From Strix aluco (lineage: Eukaryota > Chordata > Aves > Strigiformes > Strigidae): 64,000 bases of DNA. The DNA lies in NCBI RefSeq assembly GCF_031877795.1, contig NC_133932.1:18354180-18418179 (forward strand), read 5' to 3'. The notes under the pieces are model-generated. The model ran no database searches and was not told the origin of the DNA. It worked only from the letters and a program-made list of their open reading frames with translations. A program made the translations under genes and the position numbers. The first letter of the stretch is position 1; each line of letters opens with the position of its first letter. Positions 47,801-61,034 of this stretch are shown here, piece by piece.

Positions 47801-50800
47801 TGAAGAGCCCAGTGCCCCAGCCACCCCCGCAGACGCTGGGGACACTGCTTCTGGAGCAGCCGGAGGGAGGGCTGGGGCTCCCCTGTCCAGGCTGGCCTAC
47901 CTGGATGGGCCGGGGCAGCGTGCCGGCCTCCTCGCAGAGGGCTGCCAGGGGCTGCCCAAAGAGCGCCCTGCTGCAGCCGGAGCCCGCCTGCCCTGGCGCC
48001 GGGGCAGCGGCCGGGCTCTGCCGCAGCGCAAAGGGCCAGGGCAGCCCCCTCCTCCTCCTGCTGCTGCTGCCGCCGCCGCTCCCTCCCGCTGCAAAGGGAA
48101 AGAGAGCAAGAGCCCGTCAGTGGGAACCGCCAGGCCAGCGCTCCCGGAGCCTGCCCTGCCCTGCCCTGCCCTGCCTGCAGCGCGGTGCTGAGTGCTGCGG
48201 CGGGACGGGACGGGACGGGCAGGGAGCCGGCAGCTGGAGCCAGGGCTCTGGCTCAGCGGCTCCGGCTCGCAGTCTCCTGAGAGCCAGCGGCACAGCGGGA
48301 CAGCCCCGCCCAGCCCTCGCCCTGCCCTCCTCCAGGCTGCGAGCAGCAGCAGAGGGAGGCTCCCTGTCCCGCAGAATCACGTCCAGCGGCCGCTGCCCAG
48401 CGGGTGTCCTTGCTCGTCCGGGTGACGTCCGTCCTCCCTTGGGGTGCCCGACCTGCGGGGTGACACTCAGGGAACAAGGGAGCACGGCTCCTCCCGGCTC
48501 TGGCCGAGGAGCAGGGACCCATCTGCCCGGCTCTGGGGACAGAGCTCAGGCAGGCAGCACCTCGAGTGCTCAGCACTGTCGAAGGGTCCCGAGCACTCAG
48601 CTCTCTCCTGCTGCAGTGTGATGGGCACCGATTTCCTCTGGCCAAAGGGCAGCAGCAACAGCATCCTCAGTTGTGCAGACGTGCCGGTCCAGGAGAAAAG
48701 AAGGCCCTCCCTGCCCTTCGTTCCCAAACTTACCTGGTGAGTGGCAAAGTCCGCCTCCACTGGTAGACGGGGCTGTTGGAGGCCCTTGCTTGGGGTCAGC
48801 CTGCAAGAAGCAGGCTGCACTTAGAGAGCATCCCCGCGGCAGAAAGGGCCACCAGCAAGCGGCCACCCGGCACCAGCAGCCTGAGGGCGGCAGAGCGGGG
48901 ACCCTCTGCCCTCCCACGCTCTCTACCTCACGTGGCAGGTTTCCTCCCAGCACCACCAGCAAGGACATGCGGCGTTCCTGGTAGCTCCCCAACCCTCTCT
49001 GCACCCAGGCTGGCACCGCGGGACCCTCCCTCCCTCCTGCACAGGCTCACCCCACTCGCCGCACAGCCCTGGCACCCCGGCACAGCCAGAGGTGGGTGAA
49101 AGGCAGCCGTTCTCACCTCTGTCTGGCCCTCCATCAGCCTCTCCAGGCTCCTGGCGCTGAATGTCCTCCACTGGGCAGGAGAGAAAGAGTGGAAGGAGGT
49201 GAGCAGCGATGCCTCTGCTGCTCGGCTGGAGGGCCAGTGCTCGGGGACAGCGGCCAGACTAGAGAGACACTCACTCCATGGCGTCGGCTCAGCTCCTTCT
49301 GCAGGAGTTTGATGGACGGGACGTTGGTCACTCGGGCTCCCGTGGCTCCTTCGGGTGTCCTGTCACCAGGAAAGGACAGGGAGAAAGCTGGCTGAGCCCC
49401 AAGCCACCTCTTTTCCCTTGTCAGGCAGCTCTGCCCGAGAGCTGCCCACAGCCGCAGCGGCAGCTCTCCCCACCTGGGGAGCTGTGTTCCCCCATCCGGC
49501 CGCGCCTGAAGCACCCCCCTAGCTTACCCCAGCAGCTTGCCCAGCCACAGCTGCTTCAGTGCCCGGGAGCTGCAGAAAGAGAGGAGAACCAGCATCAGGC
49601 CCCGCTGCCCCCCAGCCCCTGGGCCCCTGCACAGCCTTGCCCCTTGGGAAGGGCTGAGGGGCAGCACGAGGCCCCGTGGGGCAGGACAGGGGTGCTGCCC
49701 AAGCCCTGGCTCCCTCGTTGCTGCCAGAGCAGCTGCTCCTGCCCTTCCCTTCTGGGGACCAAAAGGCGACCAGGGGATGCAGGATGTGGGAACGCATCCC
49801 CATCCCTCCCTGCCCAGGCTCTGCATGGAGGGCAGAGGCCATTCACAGGGTGGCGTGGGCATGGTTGGGACCCTCTCCTGCCCAGCCGTGGGACGTGGCA
49901 CCACGACTCACCCGAAAGTGGCAACACAGGTGCCGCTGGGCCAGATGAGGAGGATGGAGGTCCCGTCCTCATCGCTGCCTTCCTCCTCCTCCTCCTCTTT
50001 GATGTCCCCCGCTGTCTCCTTCCCGCTGCTCAGCACCCACAGCTGGTCCAGGGCCAGGCGGAGCTGTGGGCGCAGGGTGGTGCCACGTCTGTGGAGAAGA
50101 GAGACAGGCAGTGAGCCGGAGGTGGCCGCCTTGGGGTGCCCCCGGGCAGAGCCCTGCCCCCCACCTGCCCTTGTGTGGTGGTTTAGGCCCTGCCGGGACC
50201 AGAGACCACATTGCCACTGCCCCTCCCCCACCCTCCGACCGGAACGGGGCAGGGAGTGAAATACAAACCCCGGGGTTGCGATAACGAGACGTTTAATACA
50301 ACAATGCAACAACAACAAACCAAACAACAACAAGAACGATAACAATAGCAATAACAGTAATAACAATAAACAGAACAAGGGATATAGCGATACAGCAGTG
50401 AGGAGAGCGACCCCACACCACGCGTTTACCAACTGAGCAATCCCACACCACTGAGGGATCTTCTGAGAGGCCGGGTAAGGGAGACAATTGCTCAACCTCC
50501 TCCAGGGCAGCTATACCAAAGGCTCACCAGTACTCTCTTGGGTCTTTAAATTACCCTCTCCTGAGGTAATCTATACCTAGGATGCACGGGGCATCTGGGC
50601 CAGTCACAATGGGGTGCTTACGCCAGTCCTTCCCAGTTAAGCTTACTTCAGCTTCTAATAGGGTCAGCTGTTGGGACCCCCCTGTCACTCCGGAGAGACA
50701 GATGGGTTCAACCCCACTGTATGGCATCAGGGTGCACTGTGCACCAGTATCTACCAAGGCCTTATATTCTCGTGGGTCTGATGTGCCAGGCCATCGGATC

Positions 50801-53800
50801 CACACCGTCCAGTAAATCCGATTATCCCTTTCCTCCACCTGGCTGGAGGCAGGGCCCCTCTAATCCTGCTCAGCATCACTCACTTGTTGTAAGAGCGACT
50901 CCTGCAAGAATGACTCACTTGTCCCCTCAAGACGGTCAGACATAATGTTGGCCATTCTATTCTGTCTGGGGGATTTCCGACTGGACACTGGAGCTGCGTC
51001 TCTCTTGGAAGACTCCCCTTTCATGGTGGTCTTCCCTTTCAGCTGCTGTACTCGTGCAGCTAGGGCGAGAGTGGGCTGTCCATCCCACCTCCTCGTGTTT
51101 TCCCCATGGTCGCGGAGGAAGAACCACAGGGTGCCCTGTGGTGTGTACCTTCCACTGCCCTTCTCTTGGGTGGGGAAACGCCTGCTTCTAATGGCTGAGA
51201 CATCGGCCCGTGCAGGTGGAATGTAGGACGTGTCCTCTTCCACTTTCTGGAGCCTCTGAGACAGTTCCCTTACAGCTGAAACCCAGGCATGTTGGGAGGA
51301 AGGGAGATTTCCCTCATATTGCTGGAGCTGGCCAATCACTTCGTCCACTGTTTCAGTCTGGGTGTCTTGCCACCAGGACGCTACTGCTAGTGCTTTGGAA
51401 TGTGCCTCTGGTGCACTTTGCAGGAACTTCCGCCACATCAGCTGTGTGCAAGGGGCCTGATCTGGATCCGTGGGTGACCGCTCATCATTCAGATCACCAT
51501 AAACCATGTCAAACACAGCCAATTCCCTGAGGTTCTGAATGCCTTTCTCCATGTTGGTCCCCTTGCCTAACCGACATAGAACATCATCCTTGTAGGGGTA
51601 CCTCTCCCTTACACTGAGCAGGAGTCGCCTCCAAAGGCTGAGGGTATGAGCCTGTATCCCTATTGCCTTGTCAATACCAGCCTCCCTGGCTAAAGATCCC
51701 AGCTGCTTGGCCTCTCTCCCCTCCAATTCCAAAACACCAGCTCCACGATGCCAGCATCGGAGCAGACGGGTTCAAATTTGCTCGCCTGGAAGGCAGCTGA
51801 AATCCTTCCGCATATCTCGCAACTCACTCAGGGATAGAGATCGGATGGTTACCTCCGGCTCTTCCTCCTGTTCTCGTGATGGGCCTGGTTCATAATCACC
51901 CTGTACACTGCGAGGGGATTTTTTGGTATATTTGGTTTTCTGTATCGGGGCGACTCATACTGGCACTGCTTGTCCCTCTGGCCCAGCTGCTGTGCTGGTG
52001 GAGGCGACTGGTACTGGCACTGCCTGTCACTCTGGCCCAGCTGCTGTGCTAGTGGAGGCGACTGGTACTGGTACTGCCTGTGACTCTGTCCCAGCCGCTG
52101 TGCTGCTGGAGGTGACTGGTACTGGCAGTGCCTGTCACTCTGGCCCAGCTGCTGTGCTAGTGGAGGTGACTGGTACTGCCACTGCCTGTCCCCCTGGCCC
52201 AGCTGCTGTGCTAGTGGAGGTGACTGGTACTGGCACTGGCTGTCCTTCTGTCCCAGCTGCTGTGCTAGTGGAGGTGACTCGTACTGGCACTGCCTGTCCC
52301 TCTGGCCCAGCTGCTGTGCTAGTGGAGGCAACTAGTACTGGCACTGCCTGTCCCCCTTGCCCAGCTGCTGTGCTGGTGGAGGCGACTGCTATTGGCACTG
52401 CCTGTCCCCGTGGCCCAGCTGCTCTGCTGGTGGTGGTGACTGGTACTGGCACTGCCTGTCCCTCTGGCCCAGCTGCTGTGCTGGTGGAGGTGACTGGTAC
52501 TGGCACTGCCTGTCACTCTGGCCCAGCTGGAGTGTTAGTAGTGGCGACTGGTATTGGCACTGCCTGTCCCCCTTGCCCAGCTGCTGTGCTAGTGGAGGCG
52601 ACTGGTATTGGCACTGCCTGTCCCCCTGGCCCAGCTGCTCTGCTGGTGGTGGTGACTGGTACTGGCACTGCCTGTCCCCCTGGCCCAGCTGCTGTGCTGG
52701 TGGAGGCGACTGGTACTGGCACTGCCTGTCACTCTGGCCCAGCTGCTGTGCTAGTGGAGGCGACTGGTACTGGCACTGCCTGTCACTCTGGCCCAGCTGC
52801 TGTGCTGGTGGAGGCGACTGGTACTGGCACTGGCTGTCCCTCTGTCCCAGCTGCTGTGCTGGTGGAGGTGACTGGTACTGGCACTGCCTGTCACTCTGGC
52901 CCAGCTGCTGTGCTAGTGGAGGCGACTGCTACTGGCATTGCCTGTCACTCTGGCCCAGCTGCTGTGCTAGTGGAGGCGACTGCTACTGGCACTGCCTATC
53001 CCTCTGTCCCAGCTGCTGTGCTAGTGGAGGCGACTGCTACTGGCACTGCCTGTCACTCTGGCCCAGCTGCTGTGCTAGTAGAGGCGACTGCTACTGGCAC
53101 TGGCTGTCCCTCTGTCCCAGCTGCTCTGCTGGTGGAGGCGACTGGTACTGGCACTGCCTGTCACTCTGGCCCAGCTGCTGTGCTAGTGGAGGCGACTGGT
53201 ACTGGTACTGCCTGTCACTCTGGCCCAGCTGCTGTGCTGGTGGAGGTGACTGGTACTGGCACTGCCTGTCACTCTGGACCAGATGCAGTGCTAGTAGTGG
53301 CGACTGGTACTGGCACTCCCTGTCCCTTGGCCCAGCTGCTGTGCTGGTGGAGGTGACTGGTACTGGCACTGCCTGTCACTCTGGCCCAGCCGCTGTGCTA
53401 CTGGAGGTGCCTGGTACTGCCACTGCCTGTCCCTCTGGCCCAGCTGCTGTGCTAGTGGAGGTGACTGGTACTGGCACTGGCTGTCCTTCTGTCCCAGCTG
53501 CTGTGCTAGTGGAGGTGACTCGTACTGGCACTGCCTGTCCCTCTGGCCCAGCTGCTGTGCTAGTGGAGGCAACTAGTACTGGCACTGCCTGTCCCCCTTG
53601 CCCAGCTGCTCTGCTGGTGGTGGTGACTGGTACTGGCACTGCCTGTCCCTCTGGCCCAGCTGCTGTGCTGGTGGAGGTGACTGGTACTGGCACTGCCTGT
53701 CACTCTGGCCCAGCTGGAGTGCTAGTAGTGGCGACTGGTATTGGCACTGCCTGTCCCCCTTGCCCAGCTGCTGTGCTAGTGGAGGCGACTGGTATTGGCA

Positions 53801-56800
53801 CTGCCTGTCCCCCTGGCCCAGCTGCTCTGCTGGTGGTGGTGACTGGTACTGGCACTGCCTGTCACTCTGGCCCAGCTGCTGTGCTAGTGGAGGCGACTGG
53901 TACTGGTACTGCCTGTGACTCTGTCCCAGCCGCTGTGCTGCTGGAGGTGACTGGTACTGGCAGTGCCTGTCACTCTGGCCCAGCTGCTGTGCTAGTGGAG
54001 GTGACTGGTACTGCCACTGCCTGTCCCTCTGGCCCAGCTGCTGTGCTAGTGGAGGTGACTGGTACTGGCACTGCCTGTCCCCCTGGCCCAGCTGCTCTGC
54101 TGGTGGTGGTGACTGGTACTGGCACTGCCTGTCCCTCTGGCCCAGCTGCTGTGCTGGTGGAGGTGACTGGTACTGGCACTGCCTGTCACTCTGGCCCAGC
54201 TGGAGTGTTAGTAGTGGCGACTGGTATTGGCACTGCCTGTCCCCCTTGCCCAGCTGCTGTGCTAGTGGAGGCGACTGGTATTGGCACTGCCTGTCCCCCT
54301 GGCCCAGCTGCTCTGCTGGTGGTGGTGACTGGTACTGGCACTGCCTGTCCCCCTGGCCCAGCTGCTGTGCTAGTGGAGGCGACTGCTACTGGCACTGCCT
54401 GTCACTCTGGCCCAGCTGCTGTGCTAGTGGAGGCGACTGGTACTGGCACTGCCTGTCACTCTGGCCCAGCTGCTGTGCTGGTGGAGGCGACTGGTACTGG
54501 CACTGGCTGTCCCTCTGTCCCAGCTGCTGTGCTGGTGGAGGTGACTGGTACTGGCACTGCCTGTCACTCTGGCCCAGCTGCTGTGCTAGTGGAGGCGACT
54601 GCTACTGGCATTGCCTGTCACTCTGGCCCAGCTGCTGTGCTAGTGGAGGCGACTGCTACTGGCACTGCCTATCCCTCTGTCCCAGCTGCTGTGCTAGTGG
54701 AGGCGACTGCTACTGGCACTGCCTGTCACTCTGGCCCAGCTGCTGTGCTAGTAGAGGCGACTGCTACTGGCACTGGCTGTCCCTCTGTCCCAGCTGCTCT
54801 GCTGGTGGAGGCGACTGGTACTGGCACTGCCTGTCACTCTGGCCCAGCTGCTGTGCTAGTGGAGGCGACTGGTACTGGTACTGCCTGTCACTCTGGCCCA
54901 GCTGCTGTGCTGGTGGAGGTGACTGGTACTGGCACTGCCTGTCACTCTGGACCAGATGCAGTGCTAGTAGTGGCGACTGGTACTGGCACTGCCTGTCCCT
55001 CTGGCCCAGCTGCTGTGCTAGTGGAGGTGACTCGTACTGGCACTGCCTGTCCCTCTGGCCCAGCTGCTGTGCTAGTGGAGGCAACTAGTACTGGCACTGC
55101 CTGTCCCCCTTGCCCAGCTGCTGTGCTAGTGGAGGCTACTGCTATTGGCACTGCCTGTCCCCGTGGCCCAGCTGCTCTGCTGGTGGTGGTGACTGGTACT
55201 GGCACTGCCTGTCCCTCTGGCCCAGCTGCTGTGCTGGTGGAGGTGACTGGTACTGGCACTGCCTGTCACTCTGGCCCAGCTGGAGTGTTAGTAGTGGCGA
55301 CTGGTATTGGCACTGCCTGTCCCCCTTGCCCAGCTGCTGTGCTAGTGGAGGCGACTGGTATTGGCACTGCCTGTCCCCCTGGCCCAGCTGCTCTGCTGGT
55401 GGTGGTGACTGGTACTGGCACTGCCTGTCCCCCTGGCCCAGCTGCTGTGCTAGTGGAGGCGACTGCTACTGGCACTGCCTGTCACTCTGGCCCAGCTGCT
55501 GTGCTAGTGGAGGCGACTGGTACTGGCACTGCCTGTCCCTTGGCCCAGCTGCTGTGCTGGTGGAGGTGACTGGTACTGGCACTGCCTGTCACTCTGGCCC
55601 AGCTGCTGTGCTAGTGGAGGTGACTGGTACTGGCACTGGCTGTCCTTCTGTCCCAGCTGCTGTGCTAGTGGAGGTGACTCGTACTGGCACTGCCTGTCCC
55701 TCTGGCCCAGCTGCTGTGCTAGTGGAGGCAACTAGTACTGGCACTGCCTGTCCCCCTTGCCCAGCTGCTCTGCTGGTGGTGGTGACTGGTACTGGCACTG
55801 CCTGTCCCTCTGGCCCAGCTGCTGTGCTGGTGGAGGTGACTGGTACTGGCACTGCCTGTCACTCTGGCCCAGCTGGAGTGCTAGTAGTGGCGACTGGTAT
55901 TGGCACTGCCTGTCCCCCTTGCCCAGCTGCTGTGCTAGTGGAGGCGACTGGTATTGGCACTGCCTGTCCCCCTGGCCCAGCTGCTCTGCTGGTGGTGGTG
56001 ACTGGTACTGGCACTGCCTGTCCCTCTGGCCCAGCTGCTGTGCTAGTGGAGGCAACTGGTACTGGCACTGCCTGTCACTCTGGCCCAGCTGCTGTGTTGG
56101 TGGAGGTGACTGGTACTGGTACTGCCTGTCCCCCTGGCCCAGCTGCTGTGCTGGTGGAGGCGACTGGTACTGGCACTGGCTGTCCCTCTGTCCCAGCTGC
56201 TGTGCTGGTGGAGGTGACTGGTACTGGCACTGCCTGTCACTCTGGCCCAGCTGCTGTGCTGGTGGAGGCGACTGGTACTGGCACTGGCTGTCCCTCTGTC
56301 CCAGCTGCTGTGCGGGTGGAGGTGACTGGTACTGGCACTGCCTGTCACTCTGTCCCAGCTGCTGTGCTAGTGGAGGCGACTGGTACTGGCACTGCCTGCC
56401 CCTCTGTCCCAGCTGCTGTGCTAGTGGAGGCGACTGCTACTGGCACTGCCTGTCACTCTGGCCCAGCTGCTGTGCTGGTTGAGGTGACTGGTACTGCCAC
56501 TGCCTGTCCCCCTGGCCCAGATGCTGTGCTAGTGGAGGTGACTGGTACTGGCACTGGCTGTCCCTCTGTCCCAGCTGCTGTGCTGGTGGAGGTGACTGGT
56601 ACTGGCACTGGCTGTCCCTCTGTCCCAGCTTCTGTGCTAGTAGAGGCGACTGGTACTGGCACTGCCTGTCCCCCTTGCCCAGCTGCTCTGCTGGTGGAGG
56701 TGACTGGTACTGGCACTGCCTGTCACTCTGGCCCAGCTGCTCTGCTGGTGGACGTGACTGGTACTGGCACTGCCTGTCCCTCTGGCCCAGCTGCTCTGCT

Positions 56801-59800
56801 GGTGGAGGTGACTGGTTCTGGCACTGCCTGTCCCTCTGGCCCAGCTGCTGTGCTAGTGGAGGTGACTGCTACTGGCACTGCCTGTCACTCTGGCCCAGCT
56901 GCTGTGCTAGTGGAGGTGACTGGTATTGGCACTGCCTGTCCCTCTGGCCCAGCTGCTCTGCTGGTGGAGGCGACTGGTACTGGCACTGCCTGTCACTCTG
57001 GCCCAGCTGCTGTGCTGGTGGAGGCGACTGGTACTGGCACTGGCTGTCCCTCTGTCCCAGCTGCTGTGCTGGTGGAGGCGACTGGTACTGGCACTGGCTG
57101 TCCCTCTGTCCCAGCTGCTGTGCTGGTGGAGGTGACTGGTACTGGCACTGCCTGTCACTCTGGCCCAGCTGCTGTGCTAGTGGAGGCGACTGGTACTGGC
57201 ACTGCCTGTCACTCTGGCCCAGCTGCTGTGCTGGTGGAGGCGACTGGTACTGGTACTGGCTGTCCCTCTGTCCCAGCTGCTGTGCTAGTAGAAGCGACTG
57301 GTACTGCCACTGCCTGTCCCTCTGGCCCAACTGCTGTGCTAGTGGAGGCGACTGGTATTGGCACTGCCTGTCCCCCTTGCCCAGCTGCTCTGATGGTGGA
57401 GGTGACTGGTACTGGCAATGCCTGTCACTCTGGCCCAACTGCTGTGCTAGTGGAGGTGACTGGTACTGGCACTGCCTGTCACTCTGGCCCAGCTGCAGTG
57501 CTAGTAGTGGCGACTGATATTGGCACTGCCAGTCCCCCTTGCCCAGCTGCTGTGCTAGTGGAGGCGACTGGTATTGGCACTGCCTGTCCCCCTGGCCCAG
57601 CTGCTCTGCTGGTGGTGGTGACTGGTACTGGCACTGCCTGTCCCCCTGGCCCAGATGCTGTGCTGGTGGAGGTGACTGGTACTGGCACTGGCAGTCCCTC
57701 TGTCCCAGATGCTGTGTTGGTGGAGGTGACTGGTACTGGCACTGCCTGTCCCTCTGTCCCAGCTGCTGTGCTAGTAGAGGCGACTGCTACTGGCACTGCC
57801 TGTCCCTCTGGCCCAGCTGCTGTGCTGGTGGAGGTGACTGGTACTGGCACTGCCTGTCACTCTGACCCAGCTGCTGTGCTAGTGGAGGCGACTGCTACTG
57901 GCACTGCCTGTCACTCTGGCCCAGCTGCTGTGCTAGTGGAGGCGACTGGTACTGGCACTGGCTGTCCCTCTGTCCCAGCTGCTGTGCTGGTGGTGGTGAC
58001 TGGTACTGGCACTGCCTGTCCCCCTGGCCCAGATGCTGTGCTGGTGGAGGTGACTGGTACTGGCACTGGCTGTCCTTCTGTCCCAGCTGCTGTGCTAGTA
58101 GAGGCGACTGGTACTGGCACTGCCTGTCACTCTGGCCCAGCTGCTGTGCTAGTGGAGGCGACTGCTACTGGCACTGCCCGTCACTCTGCCCCAGCTGCTG
58201 TGCTGGTGGAGGTGACTGGTACTGGCACTGCCTGTCACTCTGTCCCAGCCGCTGTGCTGCTGGAGGTGACTGGTACTGGCACTGCCTGTCACTCTGGCCC
58301 AGCCGCTGTGCTGCTGGAGTTGACTGGTACTGCCACTGCCTGTCCCCCTGGCCCAGCTGCTGTGCTAGTGGAGGTGACTGGTACTGGCACTGGCTGTCCT
58401 TCTGTCCCAGCTGCTGTGCTAGTGGAGGTGACTCGTACTGGCACTGCCTGTCCCTCTGGCCCAGCTGCTGTGCTAGTGGAGGCAACTAGTACTGGCACTG
58501 CCTGTCCCCCTTGCCCAGCTGCTGTGCTAGTGGAGGCTACTGGTATTGGCACTGCCTGTCCCCCTGGCCCAGCTGCTCTGCTGGTGGTGGTGACTGGTAC
58601 TGGCAGTGCCTGTCCCCCTTGCCCAGCTGCTGTGCTAGTGGAGGCAACTGGTACTGGCACTGCCTGTCCCCCTGGCCCAGCTGCTGTGCTGGTGGAGGTG
58701 ACTGGTACTGGCACTGCCTGTCACTCTGGCCCAGCTGCTGTGCTAGTGGAGGCGACTGCTACTGGTACTGCCTGTCACTCTGGCCCAGCTGCTGTGCTGG
58801 TTGAGGTGACTGGTACTGGCACTGCCTGACTCCCTGGCCCAGATGCTGTGCTGGTGGAGGTGACTGTTACTGGCAGTGGCTGTCCCTCTGTCCCATCTGC
58901 TGTGCTAGTGGCGGCGACTGGTATTGGCACTGCCTGTCCCCCTTGCCCAGCTGCTCTGCTGGTGGAGGTGACTGGTACTGGCACTGCCTGTCCCTCTGGC
59001 CCAGCTGCTCTGCTGGTGGAGGCAACTGGTACTGGCACTGCCTGTCCCTCTGGCCCAGCTGCTGTGCTAGTGGAGGCAACTGCTACTGGCACTGCCTGTC
59101 CCTCTGGCCCAGCTGCTGTGCTGGTGGAGGCGACTGCTACTGGCACTGCCTGTCACTCTGGCCCAGCTGCTGTGCTGGTGGAGGTGACTGGTACTGCCAC
59201 TGCCTGTCCCTCTGGCCCAGCTGCTGTGCTAGTGGAGGTGACTGGTACTGGCAGTGCCTGTCCCCCTGGCCCCGCTGCTGTACCAGTATGTTCCCTTTCA
59301 GATCCTGCAGCTCTTTCTCCCCCTTCAGGGCAGTGAACAGTAGTAAAGGTGACATGGTAAGCATGGGCAAGCCCCCAGCACATTGCAGTGTGTTGTGTCT
59401 CCCGGGGTTTGTCAGATTGGCAAGACACCTTTTTCAGATACTCCACCAGTTTATCAGGACTCTGCACTTGTTCGGGAGTGAAATCCCAAACCGTTGGAGG
59501 TGACCACTGAGTCTGGCACTTGCCCATCTTTTCCCACACACCTTGCCATTTATAACTATCTGCCCTCGGGGCAGGTTTCCGGGTGCTGCTGTCATTGGAG
59601 AAATACCGCATGGCCCAAAACAAGATCCGGCAGACATTCAGAAAGCATTGTGCCGCAAACACACTGGCCTGGGTGCTCCAAGGATAGCTAAAACTCTGAA
59701 AAACCGAGAGGATCTCTTCCCCTGGCTCACCCATAGAGGGGGTGAGACCCCTAACAAAAGCCCAGGCAGCAAACAGGTACCGGTTCACCCCCACAAGCAC

Positions 59801-60812
59801 TGATGCAAGCCCATTATAAGCAGTCAGCAGCCAGTATAGCAAAATAAAACCCTTGACACATTTTCCACCGACAACAAACGCCAGCACTGGGAACACACAG
59901 CGGATATAAGGATTAATCCAGCCCCACCACGCAAGCAAGTTGGCCAGCATTGCAAATGTTCCTTATCAAACAATACAAATAAAAACAGAAAAATTGCACC
60001 TAACAGATTGCTCTAACACACCTTCTCCTTTTGTCCTTATCTCAACCCTCTCGTGCCCCATGCTGGGCGCCAAAAAGGCTGTGGTGGTTTAGGCCCCGCC
60101 GGGACCCGAGACCACGCTGCCGCTGCCCCTCCCCCACCCTCCGACCGGAACGGGGCAGGGAGTGAAATACAAACCCCGGGGTTGAGGTAAGGAGAGGTTT
60201 AATACCACAGTGCCACAGCAACAAACCGAACAACAGCAAGAACAAGAACAATAACAGTAATAACAAGAAACAGAACAAGGGATATAGCGATACAGCAGTG
60301 AGGAGAGCGACCCCACACCACGCCTTTACCAATCTTCCCGCGCTTGGGCGCCCGGACGTGAAGTCAGCATGGTATTGAATAACCCGGCTAGAGCTCCCTC
60401 CCCACTGCTGGGGAAACTTAACCCTATCCTAGCTGAACCAGGACACCTTGGGACAGACATTGGTGCATCCAGCACCAAGGGCCCAGGGCCTGGGGCTGGT
60501 GCCAGAGTGTCCCTGGCCTGGTGGCAGGGCCAGGGATGGGGGAAAGGCAGTGGGGCTCTGAGGGTCTTACCGCAACTTGGCGACGACCAGTTCCTCCTGG
60601 AGGAGGAGAAGGCGTCTCTCGCTCCTCCTGTGGCCCCGGGTCAGCCACACGTCCGTGCTCAGCACCGCCTCAGCGTCGGTGAGAGCCTCCCTGCGGAGCA
60701 GAGAGCGGTGGGCATGAGAAAGGCTGTGGCTGAGGGGCCCGGCCGTGCCCGCCCGTCCCCGAGCCCCGGGGGGAGCCTACCTGGAGTGCCAGCAGCAGTT
60801 GGCCTGGCCCAT
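44842..60812 (-). CDS. ARHGAP20-like: ARHGAP20-like PH-RhoGAP protein, copy 3
   Basis: Exons: 60781-60812, 60571-60690, 49912-50088, 49528-49569, 49275-49359, 49117-49170, 48927-48998, 48734-48800, 47901-48088, 47510-47671, 47316-47425, 46775-46970, 46471-46570, 45526-45595, 45230-45431. The poly(A) signal is at 44847-44842. Substitutions special to this copy (near 47849, 48138 and 48292) and the 10-bp GGGAC loss fall in introns, and the coding exons match copies 1 and 2. Three intact, near-identical coding copies suggest very recent duplication or ongoing gene conversion. Confidence 0.78.
46471..50088 (-). CDS. ARHGAP20-like: Copy 3 exons 3-13: PH C-terminal half, linker and RhoGAP domain
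   Basis: Same cluster as in copies 1 and 2, with exon 3 at 49912-50088 and the RhoGAP exons at 47901-48088, 47510-47671, 47316-47425, 46775-46970 and 46471-46570. The frame and key residues are unchanged. The shorter GGGAC microsatellite lies in intron 8, between exon 8 (48734-48800) and exon 9. Confidence 0.85.
50174..50432 (-). repeat. 3' LTR of retrovirus copy 3, U3-truncated
   Basis: Same truncated LTR and breakpoint as in copies 1 and 2. Confidence 0.85.
50551..50859 (-). pseudogene. pro: Retroviral aspartic protease (copy 3)
   Basis: Identical to the copy 1 protease remnant. Confidence 0.8.
50860..51951 (-). pseudogene. gag: Retroviral gag, C-terminal part (copy 3)
   Basis: As in copies 1 and 2, with one Met-to-Thr change near 51230 and the same internal TGA codon near 51774. 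Confidence 0.65.
51952..59281. repeat. 54-bp minisatellite inside gag, 135 units (array 3)
   Basis: Units run from 51962 to 59250: 7,288 bp, which is 135 x 54 minus 2, with single-base deletions near 53328 and 55542. A block near 52540-53290 recurs at about +1,673 bp (31 units minus 1). The interior differs markedly from arrays 1 and 2, but the two ends match them. Confidence 0.97.
59153..59950 (-). pseudogene. gag: Retroviral gag, N-terminal part (copy 3)
   Basis: The 265-codon open stretch differs from copies 1 and 2 by one Leu-to-Gln change near 59513 and by having one repeat unit fewer before the TGA. Out of frame with the downstream gag part. Confidence 0.65.
60055..60072 (-). promoter_or_regulatory. 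Primer binding site, tRNA-Lys-like (copy 3)
   Basis: Identical to the site of retrovirus copy 1. Confidence 0.8.
60080..60445 (-). repeat. 5' LTR of retrovirus copy 3
   Basis: 366 bp, equal to the copy 1 5' LTR. Confidence 0.88.
60571..60812 (-). CDS. ARHGAP20-like: Copy 3 exons 1-2: start codon and first PH strands
   Basis: The ATG is at 60812-60810, with donor at 60780. Exon 2 is 60571-60690 and ends at a GTAAGA donor. Identical to copy 1. Confidence 0.78.
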
Positions 60813-60990
60813 CCTGCCCGGGACAGGAGGACCCCTCGCTCTGCACCAAGGATGTGGCCCAGCTGGCCACAGCGAGGATGGGAAGCAGGGTGCCGGTGCC
60901 GGGAAGCGCTGTTCGGCCAGACCCTGCCTCCTCCCAGAGCTGCTCCGTGCCAGCACAGCCCCGTGCTGCCGGCTCTGGTGGCTGCTGGCT

Positions 60991-61034
60991 CCAAAATGGC
61001 CGACGCTGGGAGCCCAACGGAAAGTGGGCGGGGC
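60991..61034 (-). promoter_or_regulatory. Candidate promoter of gene copy 3
   Basis: Identical copy of the GC box (61026-61034) and the YY1-like motif (60991-61001), about 200 bp upstream of the copy 3 start codon. Confidence 0.4.

Larger units (their letters stand above)
50174..60445 (-). mobile_element. Endogenous retrovirus with gag minisatellite, copy 3
   Basis: 10,272 bp, flanked by CCTTG at 50169-50173 and 60446-60450. Same truncated structure as copies 1 and 2. Its array holds 135 units with two 1-bp deletions. Confidence 0.92.
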
